Of a DNA stretch of 26,597 bases, positions 24,472 through 26,597 are shown piece by piece. The stretch is from Alphaproteobacteria bacterium UBA7691. Lineage in GTDB: Bacteria > Pseudomonadota > Alphaproteobacteria > Ferrovibrionales > Ferrovibrionaceae. Numbering within the stretch: position 1 is the stretch's first letter; every line of letters begins with the position of its first letter. Location of the stretch: assembly GCA_002482765.1 (NCBI GenBank), contig DLGP01000133.1, forward strand, positions 1 through 26,597, given 5' to 3'. The translations under genes were made by a program, and so were the position numbers. Under the pieces are notes generated by a model. It saw only the letters and a list, made by a program, of their open reading frames with translations. It had not been told where the DNA came from and made no database searches.

Positions 24472-25623
24472 ATGAAGATAGCGATTCCGAAGGAACGCCG
24501 TCCGGGTGAACGGCGTGCCGCCGCTTCGCCGGAAACGGTGAAGAAATTCGTCGCCCTGGGCGCCGAAGTGGTGGTGGAAACCGGCGCCGGTGCCGGTGCC
24601 GATATCCCCGACAGCCTGTTTGCCGATGCCGGCGCCAGCATTGCGCCCGATGCCCGCGCCGCGCTGGCTGATGCCGACATGGTGCTGAAAGTGCAGCGGC
24701 CGATGACCGCCGCCGAGGGCAATGACGAACTGGCCCTGCTGAAAAAGGGCGCCGTGCTGGTGGCCATGCTGCAACCCTTGCAGCAGCGCGAGCAGGTGAA
24801 GGCCTATGCCACGGCCGGCATCGATGCCTATGCCATGGAACTGATGCCGCGCATCACCCGCGCCCAGAGCATGGACGTGCTGTCGTCGCAATCCAACCTG
24901 GCCGGCTACAAGGCGGTGCTGGATGCCGCCGCCGTATTCGGCCGCGCCTTCCCGATGATGATGACCTCGGCCGGCACCATCGCGCCGGCGCGTGTGTTCA
25001 TCATGGGCGTGGGCGTTGCCGGTTTGCAGGCCATCGCCACCGCCAAGCGGCTCGGCGCCGTGGTCAGCGCCACCGATGTGCGCCCGGCCACCAAGGAGCA
25101 GGTGGAAAGCTTGGGCGGCAAGTTTGTCTGGGTGGATGACGAGGAAGCCCGCGCCAGCCAGACCGCCGGCGGCTATGCCAAGGAAATGTCGGCGGAATAC
25201 AAGGCCAAGCAGGCCGCCCTGATCGCCGAGACGGTGAAGAAGCAGGATATCATCATCACCACGGCGCTGATCCCGGGCCGCCCGGCCCCGGTGCTGGTGA
25301 CCGAGGAGATGGTGAAAACCATGAAGCCCGGCTCGGTGATTATCGATCTGGCGGTGGAAGCCGGCGGCAATTGCCCGCTCTCCCGCCCGGGCGAGATTGT
25401 GGAAGCCTATGGCGTCAAGCTGGTGGGCCACACCAACATGCCCAGCCGCATCCCGGTGGATGCCTCGGCGCTCTATGCCAAGAACCTGCTCAACTTCCTC
25501 TCCCCGCATTGGGACAAGGACAGCAAAAGCTTCAAGTTCAAACAGGATGATGAAACCGTTTCCGGCATCTGCGTCACCCGCGATGGCCAGGTGGTGCATC
25601 CGCAACTCAAGGAAGGGGTCTGA
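24472..25623 (+). CDS. pntAA: NAD(P) transhydrogenase subunit alpha part 1 (NAD-binding domain I)
   Basis: Soluble NAD(H)-binding component of the proton-translocating transhydrogenase, which makes NADPH from NADH at the expense of the proton gradient. 383 residues. It starts MKIAIPKERRPGERRAAASP, carries the RITRAQSMD loop with the conserved Arg, Gln and Asp, and has the NAD motif GVGVAG at 179-184 followed by SATDVRP. The full-length PntA of enterics is split here into PntAA and PntAB, as in other alphaproteobacteria. ATG 24472 is chosen over GTG 24442, which adds ten unlikely residues. Three bases separate it from pntAB. Confidence 0.95.
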   Translation: MKIAIPKERRPGERRAAASPETVKKFVALGAEVVVETGAGAGADIPDSLFADAGASIAPDARAALADADMVLKVQRPMTAAEGNDELALLKKGAVLVAMLQPLQQREQVKAYATAGIDAYAMELMPRITRAQSMDVLSSQSNLAGYKAVLDAAAVFGRAFPMMMTSAGTIAPARVFIMGVGVAGLQAIATAKRLGAVVSATDVRPATKEQVESLGGKFVWVDDEEARASQTAGGYAKEMSAEYKAKQAALIAETVKKQDIIITTALIPGRPAPVLVTEEMVKTMKPGSVIIDLAVEAGGNCPLSRPGEIVEAYGVKLVGHTNMPSRIPVDASALYAKNLLNFLSPHWDKDSKSFKFKQDDETVSGICVTRDGQVVHPQLKEGV

Positions 25624-25626
25624 GCC

Positions 25627-25938
25627 ATGGGTGAGGTATATTCCTTCTTCTCGCTGCTCTCGATCTTCGCGCTGGCCTGCTTTGTCGGCTATTATGTGGT
25701 GTGGAGCGTCACCCCGGCGCTGCACACGCCGCTGATGAGCGTCACCAACGCGATTTCCTCGGTGATCATCGTTGGCGCGCTGATCGCCGCCGGCGCCTCG
25801 GCGGAATTCGACACCTCCAAGATCTTCGGCCTGCTCGCCATTGTGCTGGCGGCGGTCAACATTTTCGGCGGCTTCCTTGTCACCCAGCGCATGCTGGCGA
25901 TGTACAAGAAAAAAGACGCCCCGGCGAAGAAGCATTGA
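25627..25938 (+). CDS. pntAB: NAD(P) transhydrogenase subunit alpha part 2 (membrane domain)
   Basis: A 103-residue protein with about three TM helices that supplies part of membrane domain II of transhydrogenase. It has the conserved LHTPLMSVTNAIS segment and ends in a Lys-rich cytoplasmic tail (MYKKKDAPAKKH). It sits between pntAA and pntB, so the proton channel is assembled from this subunit and PntB. Confidence 0.95.
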   Translation: MGEVYSFFSLLSIFALACFVGYYVVWSVTPALHTPLMSVTNAISSVIIVGALIAAGASAEFDTSKIFGLLAIVLAAVNIFGGFLVTQRMLAMYKKKDAPAKKH

Positions 25939-25952
25939 GGGGCGCCTAGATC

Positions 25953-26597
25953 ATGTCCATCCAAATCACCGCCCTGCTCTACCTGATCAGCTCCGTGCTG
26001 TTCATCCTCGCCCTGCGTGGTCTTTCCAGCCCGGAAACCAGCCGCCAGGGCAATATGTTCGGCATGGTCGGCATGACCATTGCCGTGCTCACCACCATCG
26101 CCAACCTGCAAGCGCTCGGCTCCAGCATTGTCTGGGTGCTGCTCGCCTTGCTGATCGGCGGCGGCGTGGGCGCCGTGCTGGCGCGCCGCATCCAGATGAC
26201 CGCCATGCCGCAGCTTGTGGCGGCGATGCACAGCCTGGTCGGCCTTGCCGCCGTGCTGGTGGCGGCCGCCGCCTTCTACAACCCCGAGCCCTATGGCATT
26301 TTGAACGCCGCCGGCAAACTCTCGGTTGCCAGCCGCATCGAAATGTCGCTTGGCGTGGTGATCGGCATCATCACCTTCTCTGGCTCGCTGGTGGCCTTTG
26401 CCAAGCTCCAGGGCCTGGTTTCCGGCAGCCCGCTGATCTTCAAAGGCCAGCATATGCTGAATGCCGCGCTCGGCCTGGTGATCCTGGCGCTGATCGTGGC
26501 CTTCTGCATTGAGCCGAGTCCGAGCCTGTTCTGGGCCGTCACCGTGCTGGCGCTGATTGTCGGCTTCCTCATCATCCTGCCGATCGGCGGCGCCGAT
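25953..26597 (+). CDS. pntB: NAD(P) transhydrogenase subunit beta, partial at window end
   Basis: 215 codons are present and the frame is open to the last base; the 3' part with the NADP(H)-binding domain III lies outside. The visible part is the membrane domain: repeated TM helices, MTAMPQLVAAMHSLVGLAA with the His used in proton transfer, and TFSGSLVAFAKLQGL. Start ATG 25953 has GAGGGG upstream and is 14 bases after pntAB. Confidence 0.95.
   Translation, partial: MSIQITALLYLISSVLFILALRGLSSPETSRQGNMFGMVGMTIAVLTTIANLQALGSSIVWVLLALLIGGGVGAVLARRIQMTAMPQLVAAMHSLVGLAAVLVAAAAFYNPEPYGILNAAGKLSVASRIEMSLGVVIGIITFSGSLVAFAKLQGLVSGSPLIFKGQHMLNAALGLVILALIVAFCIEPSPSLFWAVTVLALIVGFLIILPIGGAD

Overview
The window looks like a chromosomal segment of a GC-rich alphaproteobacterium, probably of the Rhodospirillales type. 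This is inferred from gene content only: a PhaR-type PHA regulator, a transhydrogenase alpha subunit split into PntAA and PntAB, a tiny aa3-oxidase subunit IV gene just before pnt, and a long SLT-type transglycosylase. No rRNA, tRNA, CRISPR array, phage or transposase gene was seen. Coding density is very high: the longest gap without a gene is about 130 bases, so no stretch over 300 bases is empty.

Layout. 4-1665 (-) is ETF-ubiquinone oxidoreductase, divergent from a family-4-like uracil-DNA glycosylase (1785-2669). Then come an overlapping MFS transporter, a periplasmic lytic transglycosylase and a membrane PAS protein without an output domain. A vapBC toxin-antitoxin pair (6822-7495, -) separates these from a polyhydroxyalkanoate (PHA) cluster. 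On the minus strand, in transcription order, the cluster holds a small coiled-coil protein, a PhaC-like synthase, phaA and phaB; on the plus strand it holds phaR followed by a membrane adenylate cyclase. 13845-17743 (+) carries a hypothetical protein, then a tight operon of glycerol-3-phosphate dehydrogenase, a ketopantoate-reductase-family protein and an arylformamidase-like hydrolase.

17717-19190 is the accessory part. A hicAB pair sits between two perfect 27-bp copies of the 3' end of the hydrolase gene, next to a relE/xre pair that has a palindromic operator candidate. 19281-22423 (+) encodes an M3 oligopeptidase and an ABC1/UbiB-family kinase, convergent with an alpha/beta hydrolase (22400-23254, -). 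A SprA-related putative metalloprotease, aa3 oxidase subunit IV and the transhydrogenase operon pntAA-pntAB-pntB follow; pntB runs off the window end.

How they fit together. Two blocks are clearly functional. PhaA condenses two acetyl-CoA, PhaB reduces acetoacetyl-CoA with NADPH, and the PhaC-like enzyme polymerises the product under PhaR control. The proton-driven transhydrogenase at the right end makes NADPH, the reductant PhaB uses. ETF-QO and GlpD both feed electrons to quinone. The most unusual structures are the repeat-flanked hicAB cassette, a 224-nt two-frame overlap between the phaC-like gene and its upstream neighbour, a glycosylase lacking two of four cluster cysteines, and several perfect palindromes in regulatory positions. 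I do not see a multi-gene system that is clearly of a new type.
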